Source of the DNA: Mycolicibacterium aurum
GTDB lineage: Bacteria > Actinomycetota > Actinomycetes > Mycobacteriales > Mycobacteriaceae
Reading direction: 5' to 3'
Assembly (NCBI RefSeq): GCF_900637195.1
Contig: NZ_LR134356.1
Span: 3,410,001-3,474,000 of the forward strand
Length of the DNA: 64,000 nucleotides
Positions 8,738-16,781 of this stretch are shown here, piece after piece (the first letter of the stretch is position 1; every line of letters begins with the position of its first letter). A program made the position numbers and the translations under genes. The notes beneath the pieces were generated by a model. That model made no database searches and was not told the origin of the DNA. It saw only the letters and a list, made by a program, of their open reading frames with translations.

Positions 8738-9582
8738 TCGACCAGACGCAACAGGAGCGCCGCGGCGGTGGCGGGACCGACGATTCCGTCCACCTTCAGC
8801 CCGGGTGTGCGACGCTGGAATTCTCGTACCGCCGAATCGGTCTCGGACCCGAACACACCGTCGACCTCCAGCGCGCCCGCGTAGGCCGCGTAAGCGTGCT
8901 TGAGTCGACGCTGAAGTTCGGCGACCTGGGGGCCGCGCGATCCGCGGTACAGCAGAACGTCGGCGTACTCACCGACGGGCACGGGCGGCCGAGGGGCGTG
9001 GGCGCCCAGCTGTGCGCCGATCCGGGCGGCGATGTCACGGCGCAGCTGGTCCATGGCGATGGCGCCAGGGTCCCATTTCCCCTGTGCCCGACCGGCATAC
9101 TCCTTGTGCCCGATCGTGCGGCCCGCCGGCTGGCCCAACTGCCGATTGATCGCGGCGCAACTGTCGACCAGCGCAGAATATTGGGCGTCGGGCCAATTAC
9201 GCCGGTGAGGCGCGCCGGGGCTGGTCCCGGAGTTCGCGCATTCGATGCCGATCGTGTGCCAATTGCCCATGTTCGCCGGCAGCCAGGGGTACATGCCGAT
9301 ACCGGCGTGCCATGCCACGCCGGCCGCCACCACCGTCACCGTTCCGGTGCGGGCGATGTGGAGCTGTGACAGCGGGCCGGCAAGGTCTGGTCGGCCGTAG
9401 GCGATGGAGTCGGCGGTCGCGGTATCCGAACCGGTGTGATGCACCATCACGCCCCGGATGTCTTTGAACTCACCATGCCCGCGGCGCTGCCACCCGGGGA
9501 ATTCCACGACGTCGAGGCCCTCTTCGCGAAGGACGTCGGCCAGCCACACCGGGTCACCGCGCCACCCACGAGGCTGCGGCAT
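8734..9582 (-). CDS. Lysin-like N-acetylmuramoyl-L-alanine amidase (Ami4/Rv3594-like)
   Basis: 282 residues. An amidase_2 domain holds the zinc/catalytic residues in GVMVHHTGS, HTIGIECANSG and GHKEYAGRAQGKWDPG (second His ligand replaced in context by K-W-D-P-G). It is followed by a C-terminal PG_binding_1 repeat (GSRGPQVAELQRRL ... VDGIVGPATAAAL). The layout matches mycobacteriophage lysin A amidases and mycobacterial Ami4. No signal peptide or membrane segment is visible, so it either needs another export route or acts on lysis. ATG 9582 follows CAGGAG by 8 nt; the in-frame codon at 9651 would add a non-conserved extension. Confidence 0.85.
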   Translation of the reverse strand: MPQPRGWRGDPVWLADVLREEGLDVVEFPGWQRRGHGEFKDIRGVMVHHTGSDTATADSIAYGRPDLAGPLSQLHIARTGTVTVVAAGVAWHAGIGMYPWLPANMGNWHTIGIECANSGTSPGAPHRRNWPDAQYSALVDSCAAINRQLGQPAGRTIGHKEYAGRAQGKWDPGAIAMDQLRRDIAARIGAQLGAHAPRPPVPVGEYADVLLYRGSRGPQVAELQRRLKHAYAAYAGALEVDGVFGSETDSAVREFQRRTPGLKVDGIVGPATAAALLLRLVD

Positions 9583-9740
9583 ACGGAAACTCCTGCGGGG
9601 TCGACCACGGATGACGACTGACGACTTTAGGCCAAGACGAGGACAGGACATGTCCGGGTTCGGACGTCCTGGTCAGGGGTTATACCGCATGCACGCAGGC
9701 AACACCCGGTAACGCGTTTGCCGGGGCCGGCTGGGGGTAG

Positions 9741-10232
9741 ATGCCCCAGATGAACGCAGAACCAGCTGACATCGCCAAGTCGCCGATCGTGCGGCGGGAC
9801 ACTCGTGCGTCGCGTCAGCGCGTGTGGTCTGTGTTGGCCGATGGGTGGACATACTCCCAGTGGGTGGTCGGCAACAGCCGGATTCGCGCCGTTGACCCGA
9901 ACTGGCCGGAACCCGGCAGCACCATCCACCACTCGATCGGGGTGTGGCCCGCCGTCATCAACGACAGCACCGTCGTCGAGTCGAGCATCCCCGAGCACGA
10001 GCTCGTTCTGATCGCGAACACCAGGCCCTTCGGCAAGGCGCGGATCACATTGCGGCTGTCAGACCTCGACGACGGCGGCTGCGTGATCGAGATGGCCGAG
10101 GTACCGATCACCGCTCCGATGAGCTGGCTGCCGGATTCGGTATCTTTGGCCGCCATCTTTCCCCGCAACCGCGAAGCGACGTGGCGGCTCGCGGCGCTCG
10201 CCGAACGTCGTACCGACGCTGACGTCGACTGA
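9741..10232 (+). CDS. SRPBCC-family protein (polyketide cyclase/dehydrase fold)
   Basis: 163 residues with the START-like layout: an N-terminal strand then RQRVWSVLADGWTYSQWVVGNSRIRAVD, a long beta sheet (STIHHSIGVWPAVINDSTVVE ... LVLIANTRP) and a C-terminal helix. The family binds small hydrophobic ligands. No catalytic residues can be assigned. The gene stands alone; the next gene starts ~100 bp downstream. Confidence 0.75.
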   Translation: MPQMNAEPADIAKSPIVRRDTRASRQRVWSVLADGWTYSQWVVGNSRIRAVDPNWPEPGSTIHHSIGVWPAVINDSTVVESSIPEHELVLIANTRPFGKARITLRLSDLDDGGCVIEMAEVPITAPMSWLPDSVSLAAIFPRNREATWRLAALAERRTDADVD

Positions 10233-10336
10233 CCCGGTGTGCGGCTGAGCCCGTCTGACGGCGGCGGGGCGACGCGCTACCGTCATGGCACCGGGCAGGC
10301 GCAGGTGCCAGGCCCCGACGCGATACGAGGTGTGCG

Positions 10337-10729
10337 ATGCATCCTTTCCGGCAGGCCGTGGAGGCGCGGGACCACACCGCGATGGGAGCACTGTTGGCCG
10401 ACGATGTGGTGTTCACCAGCCCGGTGGCGTTCACGCCGTACCCGGGTAAACCGATCACTGCCGCGATCCTGCGCGGCGTGATGCGGGTGTTCGAGGACTT
10501 CCGCTACGTCCGCGAGATCGCCGACAGTGGCGGCCGCGACCACGCGCTGGTGTTCGAGGCCACGGTCGCCGGCAAGAAGGTCACCGGCTGCGATTTTCTG
10601 CACATCAACGACGACGGTCTGATCGACGACTTCATGGTGATGGTGCGACCGCTCTCGGGTGCCACCGCCCTGGCTGAGGCGATGGCGGCGCAGTTCGACC
10701 GCATCAAGGAAGAGGCGCTGCAGGGTTGA
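10337..10729 (+). CDS. SnoaL-like / NTF2-fold protein
   Basis: 130 residues. MHPFRQAVEARDHTAMGALLADDVVFTSP is the typical first helices and strand of SnoaL-like proteins. Alternating strands end with GCDFLHINDDGLIDDFMVMVRPL, which matches the FDV-x-DGKI-x-MR-style ending of the fold. It is probably a small-molecule isomerase or binding protein of unknown substrate. Its stop overlaps the start of the PHP gene (TGATG), so the two are translationally coupled. Confidence 0.75.
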   Translation: MHPFRQAVEARDHTAMGALLADDVVFTSPVAFTPYPGKPITAAILRGVMRVFEDFRYVREIADSGGRDHALVFEATVAGKKVTGCDFLHINDDGLIDDFMVMVRPLSGATALAEAMAAQFDRIKEEALQG

Positions 10730-11550
10730 TGCTGCCGTCTGACAACCACGTCCATTCCCGATGGTCGTGGGACACCGCCGACACCTCGACCATGGAGCGT
10801 GAGTGCCGCGCGGCGATCCAGCGAGGTATCCCGGCTGTCACCTTCACCGAACACGTCGACTTCACCGACTGGGCGGCGGGTGACCACTCGGGATCGCTGG
10901 AGGTCGGCGAACGGCCCGGGGTTGCCGAACTCGATATCGCCGGATACTCCGCGGACATCGCTCGCTGCCGCGACATGTTCCCGCAGCTGCGCATCCTGTC
11001 CGGCATCGAAGCCGGTGAGCCACACTACTTCCCGGCCAGTGTCGCGTCCGTGCTCGGCGCGGGCGTGTTCGACCGGGTGCTCGGCAGCCTGCACGCGATT
11101 CCGTTGCAGGGCACGCTGGAATCGGTCGATGCCGCGCTGTTCGGTCGACTCGATGCGCACGAGTTGATGGACCGCTACTTCACCGACATGGTGACGCTGG
11201 TCGAGGTATCCGACGTGTTCACCGTGCTGGCCCACTGCGACTACCCGCGCCGGTACTGGCCGGAGGAACGGGCAGGCGCGTTCCGCGAAGCTGACTTCGA
11301 AGAGCACTACCGCACTGTGTTCCGCGCTCTGGCCGCCTCCGAGCGTGCGCTGGAGATCAACACGCGTTCGCCGCTGGCGTCGGTCGAGCTGATCCGGTGG
11401 TGGTGGGAAGAAGGCGGCGACGCAGTCTCCTTCGGCAGCGACGCCCACCGTCCCGAGCGGATCGGCGACCAGTTCGAACTTGCGGTGGACATCGTCGAGC
11501 ACGCCGGCTTCAAACCGGGCCGCGACCGATACGACTTCTGGCGACGCTGA
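10729..11550 (+). CDS. PHP-domain phosphatase (HisK-type histidinol-phosphatase family)
   Basis: 273 residues. The PHP metal motifs are all visible: DNHVHSRWSWD at the N-terminus, GIPAVTFTEHVDF, LSGIEAGEP, GSLHAI, LAHCDYPRRY and FGSDAHRPERIG near the end. These are ligands of the three-metal site in HisK-type histidinol-phosphatases. It lies outside any his operon, so it may hydrolyse another phosphomonoester. ATG 10729 overlaps the previous stop; a TTG three bases earlier is in frame. Confidence 0.8.
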   Translation: MLPSDNHVHSRWSWDTADTSTMERECRAAIQRGIPAVTFTEHVDFTDWAAGDHSGSLEVGERPGVAELDIAGYSADIARCRDMFPQLRILSGIEAGEPHYFPASVASVLGAGVFDRVLGSLHAIPLQGTLESVDAALFGRLDAHELMDRYFTDMVTLVEVSDVFTVLAHCDYPRRYWPEERAGAFREADFEEHYRTVFRALAASERALEINTRSPLASVELIRWWWEEGGDAVSFGSDAHRPERIGDQFELAVDIVEHAGFKPGRDRYDFWRR

Positions 11551-11584
11551 TTCCCGAACCAACCGGTTTGTCGCACAGCACTTT

Positions 11585-13039
11585 TCACGGTCCGTCGTCG
11601 TCCTCGGGTAGGAGGTATCGCTCGGGGTGGTGATAGCCGTTGACCCGGTGCTGGCCAGTATCGAGGTCGGGTGGTGGCAGCCATTCGGTCTGGTTCTTCG
11701 TGTTCTTGCGGGTACGCCATTGAGTGGTGTCGAGCATGCGGTGGTCTTGGGGACAGGCCAGGGTCATGTCGTCGACGTTGGTCTGCCCGCCCTCGATCCA
11801 GTCGGTGACGGCGTGGTGGGCTTGGCACCAATATCCCGGTGCGCTGCAGCCCGGGCGGGTGCAGCCGCGGTCGCGCGCATGCAGCACGATCCGCTGCGCC
11901 GCGGAGGCGAGCCGTTTCGTCCGCGCCAGATACAGGGACTGGCCGGTGTGCTGGTCGTAGACATACAGGTAGTGATGCGCGTGGGCGGCCATCCGGATCA
12001 GATCCGGCATCGGCAGCAGCGAGCCGCCGCCGGTGACCGCGACGCCGGCGCCTTTTTCCAACTCCTGCAGCGTCGTCGAGACGATGACGGTGACGGGCAA
12101 CCCGTTTTGGCTGCCCAAAACGCCGGATTCCAGCGCCCGGCGCCCCAGGGCGAGCAGGGCGTCGTGATTGCGCTGGGCCGCGGTGCGGGTATCGGTGCGG
12201 CGGGGATCGGGACACCTGTCCTTGTTGTCCGCAGGTGCGGCCTCGGCCTGAGGCATGTTGGCATCAGGCACGTCAGGCTCGGCCTCGGGCGTATCGGCCT
12301 CGGCCTGAGGCACGTCGGTGTCGGTGTTGGGTTCCTCGTCGGGGATGTTGTGTCCGGGGGCGGCTTCTTTGGCGAAGATCGCTTCCATCACCGCGCGCAG
12401 TTGGGCCGACACCCAGCCGCTGATAGTGCTGTAGCCATCTGATTGTTGCGGCCCGAACCGGACTCCGCGCCGGCGGGCACGGTCGGCCTCGCTTGGTGGA
12501 GGGCCGTCCTGATCGATACACGCCACCAACCGCCTCGCAGCAGCATCAAGAGTCTCCGGGGTCAACCCCGCCGCCAACTCAGCCAGCTGAGCGTCAGCCG
12601 CGGCGCGGGTGTCGACATCCACCCAGGACGGCAACGCTTTGTGGAACCGCTCGATCACTTCCAGATGTTCGACGTCGAGTTCGCCGCGGGCTTGGGCTGC
12701 GGCGGTCGATTCCCACAGCGGCGGCAACGGCTCGCCGGTGAAGCTCCGGCGTGGGCCCAGTACTTTGGCCCGGGCGATGCGGCGTTTGGCCTCGGCGCTG
12801 GTGATCCGCAGCGCCGTGGTCAGGACTGCGGGCCAGGTTTTCTCCCCCAACCGGCAGGGTTCGGTCTCGGCGGTCAGCCGGGCCAGGATGCGATGTTCCA
12901 GCGCGGGCACCGACCGCATCACCGTGGTTACTTCCGCCAGCAGCGCAACCAGTTCGCGGTGGGACAGCTCGTCGCAGGCTTTGGTCAGAGCGGCGAGCTG
13001 CTCGCCGATGGTCGCGACCGCCTCCGACACCCCATCCAT
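11585..13039 (-). CDS. 13E12-family DUF222/HNH endonuclease protein
   Basis: 484 residues. The N-terminal DUF222 domain (LTKACDELSHRELVALLAEV through the TTALRITSAEAKRRI region) is joined to a C-terminal HNH nuclease (RDRGCTRPGCSAPGYWCQAHH ... TNVDDMTLACPQDH). This is the REP13E12 family, present in several copies in many mycobacteria. A low-complexity acidic linker rich in PQAEADTPEAEPDVP separates the two parts. A perfect LexA box lies 4 bp upstream of ATG 13039, so DNA damage probably induces the gene. A second ATG, 13037 to 13035 context, is not in frame with a better site. Whether the nuclease is active is unknown. Confidence 0.85.
   Translation of the reverse strand: MDGVSEAVATIGEQLAALTKACDELSHRELVALLAEVTTVMRSVPALEHRILARLTAETEPCRLGEKTWPAVLTTALRITSAEAKRRIARAKVLGPRRSFTGEPLPPLWESTAAAQARGELDVEHLEVIERFHKALPSWVDVDTRAAADAQLAELAAGLTPETLDAAARRLVACIDQDGPPPSEADRARRRGVRFGPQQSDGYSTISGWVSAQLRAVMEAIFAKEAAPGHNIPDEEPNTDTDVPQAEADTPEAEPDVPDANMPQAEAAPADNKDRCPDPRRTDTRTAAQRNHDALLALGRRALESGVLGSQNGLPVTVIVSTTLQELEKGAGVAVTGGGSLLPMPDLIRMAAHAHHYLYVYDQHTGQSLYLARTKRLASAAQRIVLHARDRGCTRPGCSAPGYWCQAHHAVTDWIEGGQTNVDDMTLACPQDHRMLDTTQWRTRKNTKNQTEWLPPPDLDTGQHRVNGYHHPERYLLPEDDDGP
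12226..12345 (-). repeat. Acidic Pro-Ala-Glu degenerate repeats in the HNH gene linker
   Basis: Three to four degenerate units of the form D-x-P-x-A-E-x-D are encoded here, between DUF222 and HNH. The underlying DNA repeats the phrase TCGGCCTCGG(CC)TGAGGCA. It is probably a flexible linker that expands by slippage. Confidence 0.5.
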
Positions 13040-13042
13040 GCA

Positions 13043-13058
13043 TCGAACACTAGTTCGA
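13043..13058. promoter_or_regulatory. LexA (SOS) box
   Basis: TCGAACACTAGTTCGA is an exact match to the mycobacterial SOS-box consensus TCGAAC-N4-GTTCGA as I know it. It sits immediately upstream of the 13E12 HNH gene. Some M. tuberculosis 13E12 genes are known to be LexA-regulated, which fits. Confidence 0.8.
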
Positions 13059-13298
13059 CCCACCGACAAACCCGACCGCGAACCTGTGACACAGGACAAC
13101 CCCTGTGACCACAGAAACCCAAGTGACAGAGGAAGATTCAGAGTTTCAATGAACACGAGCCAGGCGGACAGCGGGAAAGCCCGGCGCAGTCAGCCATGTC
13201 GTATCCAGCGGCGACATTACTCTTGGTCTTCGACGAGCGACTACGTTCACAAGCGCACAGGATCCCAACGGCTTCCCAACGGAAGGGGAACACCCAAC

Positions 13299-14621
13299 GT
13301 GACCGCGAATCGGCAATTGACGGTGATGTTCTGGCCGGAATCGGCGTACGGACCCACCAATCAGTGCATCGGGCTCGCGTCGATCCTGCATCAGCGGGGC
13401 CACCGAATCGTCTTCGCCGCAGAAAGCTCGTGGGCTGGCAAGCTTGCTGCATTCGGCTTCGTAGAGGAACTGGTGGATCTCGCCGAGCCCGCCGGAGACG
13501 AGACCGCGGGCGAGGATCCTGGCAAGTTCTGGACCGACTTCATCGCCGAGACCGCACCGGAGTTCCGCAAGCCGACTGTCGAGCAACTCTCCACGTTCAT
13601 CGCACCCACCTATCAGGCACTCATCGACGGCGCACGGTACTGCGAACCGAGGTTGCGCGAGATCATCGCCGAGCACCGTCCGGACGTCATCGTCGAAGAC
13701 AACGTGGTGCTCTTCCCGGCGCTGGCCACCGCGGGCGTCCCCTTTGTGCGGATCGTCTCCTGCAGCCCGCTCGAAGTCCCCGGACCCGGCGTCCCGCCGC
13801 CCTTTTCGGGACTGCCGAGCGCTGATCCCGGCCAATGGGACTCCTACCGCGCGGAATTCGACCGCACCCATCGCGCGATGTGGACAGACTTCGACGCGTG
13901 GGTGCAGGCGCAAGGAGCGGCACCCCTTCCCGAGTTGGAATTCATGCCGCGCACCACCGCGGCCAACCTCTACGTCTATCCCGCCGAGGCCGACTATCTG
14001 GACGTCCGCCCACTGGATGCAAGCTGGACCAGGATGGACTCCAGCGTGCGCGAGACCGATGAGGAGTACGTCGTACCCACCGAAGTCGCCGAGCGCCCCG
14101 AGGGCAGCGCGCTGATCTACCTGTCGCTCGGTTCACTGGGCGGCGCCGACGTCGGCCTGATGCAGCGGCTGGTCGACGTCCTGGGCACCACCCGGCACCG
14201 GTTCATCGTCAGCAAAGGGCCGCAGGCCGATCGTATTACGTTGCCGGCCAACATGGTCGGAGCACAGATGCTGCCGCAGACCAAGGTCATCCCGCAGGTC
14301 GATCTGGTGATCTCGCACGGCGGCAACAACACGGTCACCGAGACCTTGCATTTCGGAAAGCCGCTGATCGTCCTGCCCCTGTTCTGGGATCAGTATGAGA
14401 ACGCGCAGCGCATCGATGAGCTCGGCTTCGGTATCCGCCTCGACACCTACGGCTTTCACGACGCAGAACTGACCGGCGCCGTGGATCGCCTGCTCGCCGA
14501 CACCGCGCTGCGTGAACGACTCTCCGCCATCGGGGATGCCGTGCGCGCCCGCGACGGACTGCGAGTGGGTGCCGACGTGATCGAGCGGGTCGGCCTGACG
14601 CACCGGACGTCGGTTGTCTGA
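13299..14621 (+). CDS. UGT/MGT-type family 1 glycosyltransferase
   Basis: 440 residues with a GT-B fold. The N-terminal acceptor domain begins TANRQLTVMFWPESAYGPTNQC. The C-terminal nucleotide-sugar domain contains LIYLSLGSLGG, QTKVIPQVDLVISHGGNNTV (the HGG donor motif) and PLFWDQYENAQRI (the DQ donor-sugar pair). This is typical of UDP-sugar transferases for macrolides, flavonoids or lipids. GTG 13299 follows GGAAGGGGAA by 4 nt. Its 3' end overlaps the kinase-like gene by 8 nt, making the first member of a tightly coupled three-gene operon. Confidence 0.8.
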   Translation: MTANRQLTVMFWPESAYGPTNQCIGLASILHQRGHRIVFAAESSWAGKLAAFGFVEELVDLAEPAGDETAGEDPGKFWTDFIAETAPEFRKPTVEQLSTFIAPTYQALIDGARYCEPRLREIIAEHRPDVIVEDNVVLFPALATAGVPFVRIVSCSPLEVPGPGVPPPFSGLPSADPGQWDSYRAEFDRTHRAMWTDFDAWVQAQGAAPLPELEFMPRTTAANLYVYPAEADYLDVRPLDASWTRMDSSVRETDEEYVVPTEVAERPEGSALIYLSLGSLGGADVGLMQRLVDVLGTTRHRFIVSKGPQADRITLPANMVGAQMLPQTKVIPQVDLVISHGGNNTVTETLHFGKPLIVLPLFWDQYENAQRIDELGFGIRLDTYGFHDAELTGAVDRLLADTALRERLSAIGDAVRARDGLRVGADVIERVGLTHRTSVV

Positions 14622-15813
14622 CGTTCTGGACACCCTCGATCTCGGTAGCGACAGCCGGCTGTCGATCATCACCGAGAATGGAAAGCTGGCCGCGGTGCCG
14701 ATGGTGTCCGACGGCCACCGGTGGCGGCGGGCCACGGTGGGTGACGGAGCGGCCGAGGCGCTGCTCGATGTCATTGCGGCACAGCCTGGGTCGCGGACCG
14801 TGGGCAACTTCACGATACGAGCGTGGGCGACGCGGGCCGCTGCGGGCGAACAACCGATGGGGGTGGATCAGACCAACGAATCGGTGATCGTCGGCGGCAC
14901 CGCCGTGGTGAAGTGGGCGACGCACCTGCAGGACGGGCCGCATCCCGCCCCGGCGCGGATCACCGCGCTGCGCAACGCCGGGTTCACCGGCATGCCGACG
15001 CCCTGGGGGTTGATCACCTGGCATCCGCCAGATGCCCCCGAGACGCTGGCCGCCTACGTCGACGAATACCTGCCTGGCGCGGTCGACGGCTGGACCTGGG
15101 CTGTCGATCTGGTGACAGCCTCGGCGCTGGGCGGGGGCCCCGCCGCAGCCACGGCGGCAGGCGAGGTCGGTGCGCTCATCGCCGAGTTGCACGCCGCACT
15201 GTCGGGCACTGCGTCCGTCGCCTCCGCCGCGGACGCCGGCCGCTGGCGTGATGACGCCCTCGGCCTCCTCGAAACCGTTGGCACCATAGGCGATTCCGTC
15301 AGCGCGGGCATACTGCGCGACCGGCGCGACGAAGTGGTCGGTGCGCTGGAGGTTCTCGGTGACCTCGCGGGGACGCCGCTGATCGACGGTCACGGGGACC
15401 TGCACGTCGGCCAGGTGCTGCGCAGCACCGACCGCTTCGTCGTGACCGATTTCGACGGCAACCCGGTGCTGCCCGCGGCACGACGGATCCTGCCGATTCC
15501 CGCGGTCCTCGACGTCGCGGGCATGATCCAGTCGCTGGCACACGTGTCCATCGTCGCGCGCAAGTACTCCGTGCTGGATGCCGAAGCGCTGGCCGCGGTG
15601 GACACCTCGACGCGGGACCGCTTCCTCGCCGAGTATCGGCGCCGCCTCGGCGAACTCGGCCACGCCGATCTGTTCGACCCTCGCCCTCTCCGCGCTTTGC
15701 GCATACAACAGGTGATGCGCGAGATCGTCTATGCCGAAACGCATCTTCCCCGCTGGATGTACGTGCCCGACGCAGCCCTGCCCGCCCTCCTCGACGATAG
15801 GACCGAGACGTGA
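14614..15813 (+). CDS. Maltokinase/glucosamine-kinase-like sugar phosphotransferase
   Basis: 399 residues with an APH/maltokinase fold. The N-terminal cap domain includes SRLSIITENGKLAAVPMVSDG. The catalytic loop IDGHGDLHVGQVL contains HGDxHxxQ, and VTDFDGNP supplies the metal Asp. This signature is shared by mycobacterial maltokinase and actinobacterial glucosamine kinase. The neighbouring SIS-domain gene favours an amino-sugar substrate, but that is inference. It lacks the trehalose-synthase partner expected for maltokinase. TTG 14614 overlaps the previous stop; the downstream gene overlaps by 4 nt. Confidence 0.75.
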   Translation: MSDVLDTLDLGSDSRLSIITENGKLAAVPMVSDGHRWRRATVGDGAAEALLDVIAAQPGSRTVGNFTIRAWATRAAAGEQPMGVDQTNESVIVGGTAVVKWATHLQDGPHPAPARITALRNAGFTGMPTPWGLITWHPPDAPETLAAYVDEYLPGAVDGWTWAVDLVTASALGGGPAAATAAGEVGALIAELHAALSGTASVASAADAGRWRDDALGLLETVGTIGDSVSAGILRDRRDEVVGALEVLGDLAGTPLIDGHGDLHVGQVLRSTDRFVVTDFDGNPVLPAARRILPIPAVLDVAGMIQSLAHVSIVARKYSVLDAEALAAVDTSTRDRFLAEYRRRLGELGHADLFDPRPLRALRIQQVMREIVYAETHLPRWMYVPDAALPALLDDRTET

Positions 15814-16781
15814 AGCCGGACGGATTCCTCAGCGACCTGCAGCGGAAGCCGGAGACGCTGCGACAACTGGCCGTCGCCCTGGCGGCGACGAACCCCTGGG
15901 CGGCAGTGGTACCGGCCGACACCGAACGCGTGGTGCTGCTGGGGATGGGCTCCTCGGCGTACGCCGGGGGCGTGGCGGCCGCGCGGATGCGGGCGCGCGG
16001 CATGGTCGTCGCGTCGGAGCTGGCATCCTCCCGGCTGCTGCCGGCGTGGGGTCCCGGAACACTGGTGGTGGCGACATCGGCCAGTGGCGGTTCCGCAGAG
16101 ACACTGGACGCGCTGGGCAGGCTGCCTGCCACCGCCACGACCGTCGCACTGACCAACACCCCGAATTCTGCGATCGCCGCAGCCACCGGTGCCGTTGTCG
16201 CGCTCGCCGCCGAACCCGAGGTGGGTGGTGTCGCGTGCCGCAGCTACCAGCACACACTCGCGCTGCTGATGGCGCTGGAGTGTCACCTGAGCGGAACCGA
16301 CTCGGCCGCGCTGGCAGCGACGGTCGATGCAGCCGCGGATGCTTCGGCGCACCTGCTTGAGACCGAATCGGACTGGGGCCCCGCGGTTTCCGAACGTCTC
16401 CTCGGACCGACAGGGACCCATCTTGCGGCGCCGGCGCATCGGCTGTGCTCGGCACAGCAGGGCGCGCTCATGCTCCGAGAGGGTCCTCGGCGGCCCGCCG
16501 TCGGCTGCGAGACCGGCGACTGGAGCCACGTCGACGTCTACCTGACCAAGACCACCGACTACCGGCTGCTGGTGTTCGCCGGGTCGCCGTGGGAAGCGCA
16601 ACTGGCGGACTGGACCACCGCCCGCGGCAGCACCGTCGTCGGCGTCGGGGGCGACGTCGCAGGCGCTCAATACTGCGTGCGCTACCCGCGCGACTCCGAG
16701 GACGACGTCGCACTCCTCACCGAGACGCTGGTGCCCGAACTCGTCGCTGCGCGCGCCTGGCTCACGACCGAGGCTCGGTAA
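15810..16781 (+). CDS. SIS-domain sugar-phosphate isomerase-like protein
   Basis: 323 residues with two SIS domains like the isomerase half of GlmS and AgaS. The first has VVLLGMGSSAYAG and ATSASGGSAETLDAL (the S-x-S/T phosphosugar loop), then ALTNTPNSAIA. No glutaminase domain is present. Such stand-alone proteins deaminate or isomerise amino-sugar phosphates. Following a glucosamine-kinase-like gene, it might convert glucosamine-6-phosphate. GTG 15810 overlaps the previous stop. It converges on the ankyrin gene with a 20-nt overlap. Confidence 0.75.
   Translation: MKPDGFLSDLQRKPETLRQLAVALAATNPWAAVVPADTERVVLLGMGSSAYAGGVAAARMRARGMVVASELASSRLLPAWGPGTLVVATSASGGSAETLDALGRLPATATTVALTNTPNSAIAAATGAVVALAAEPEVGGVACRSYQHTLALLMALECHLSGTDSAALAATVDAAADASAHLLETESDWGPAVSERLLGPTGTHLAAPAHRLCSAQQGALMLREGPRRPAVGCETGDWSHVDVYLTKTTDYRLLVFAGSPWEAQLADWTTARGSTVVGVGGDVAGAQYCVRYPRDSEDDVALLTETLVPELVAARAWLTTEAR

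Noticed and set aside
8734..9582. Prophage remnant signalled by the lysin-like amidase
   Set aside because: No other phage gene, integrase or attachment repeat nearby; similar amidases are chromosomal in mycobacteria.
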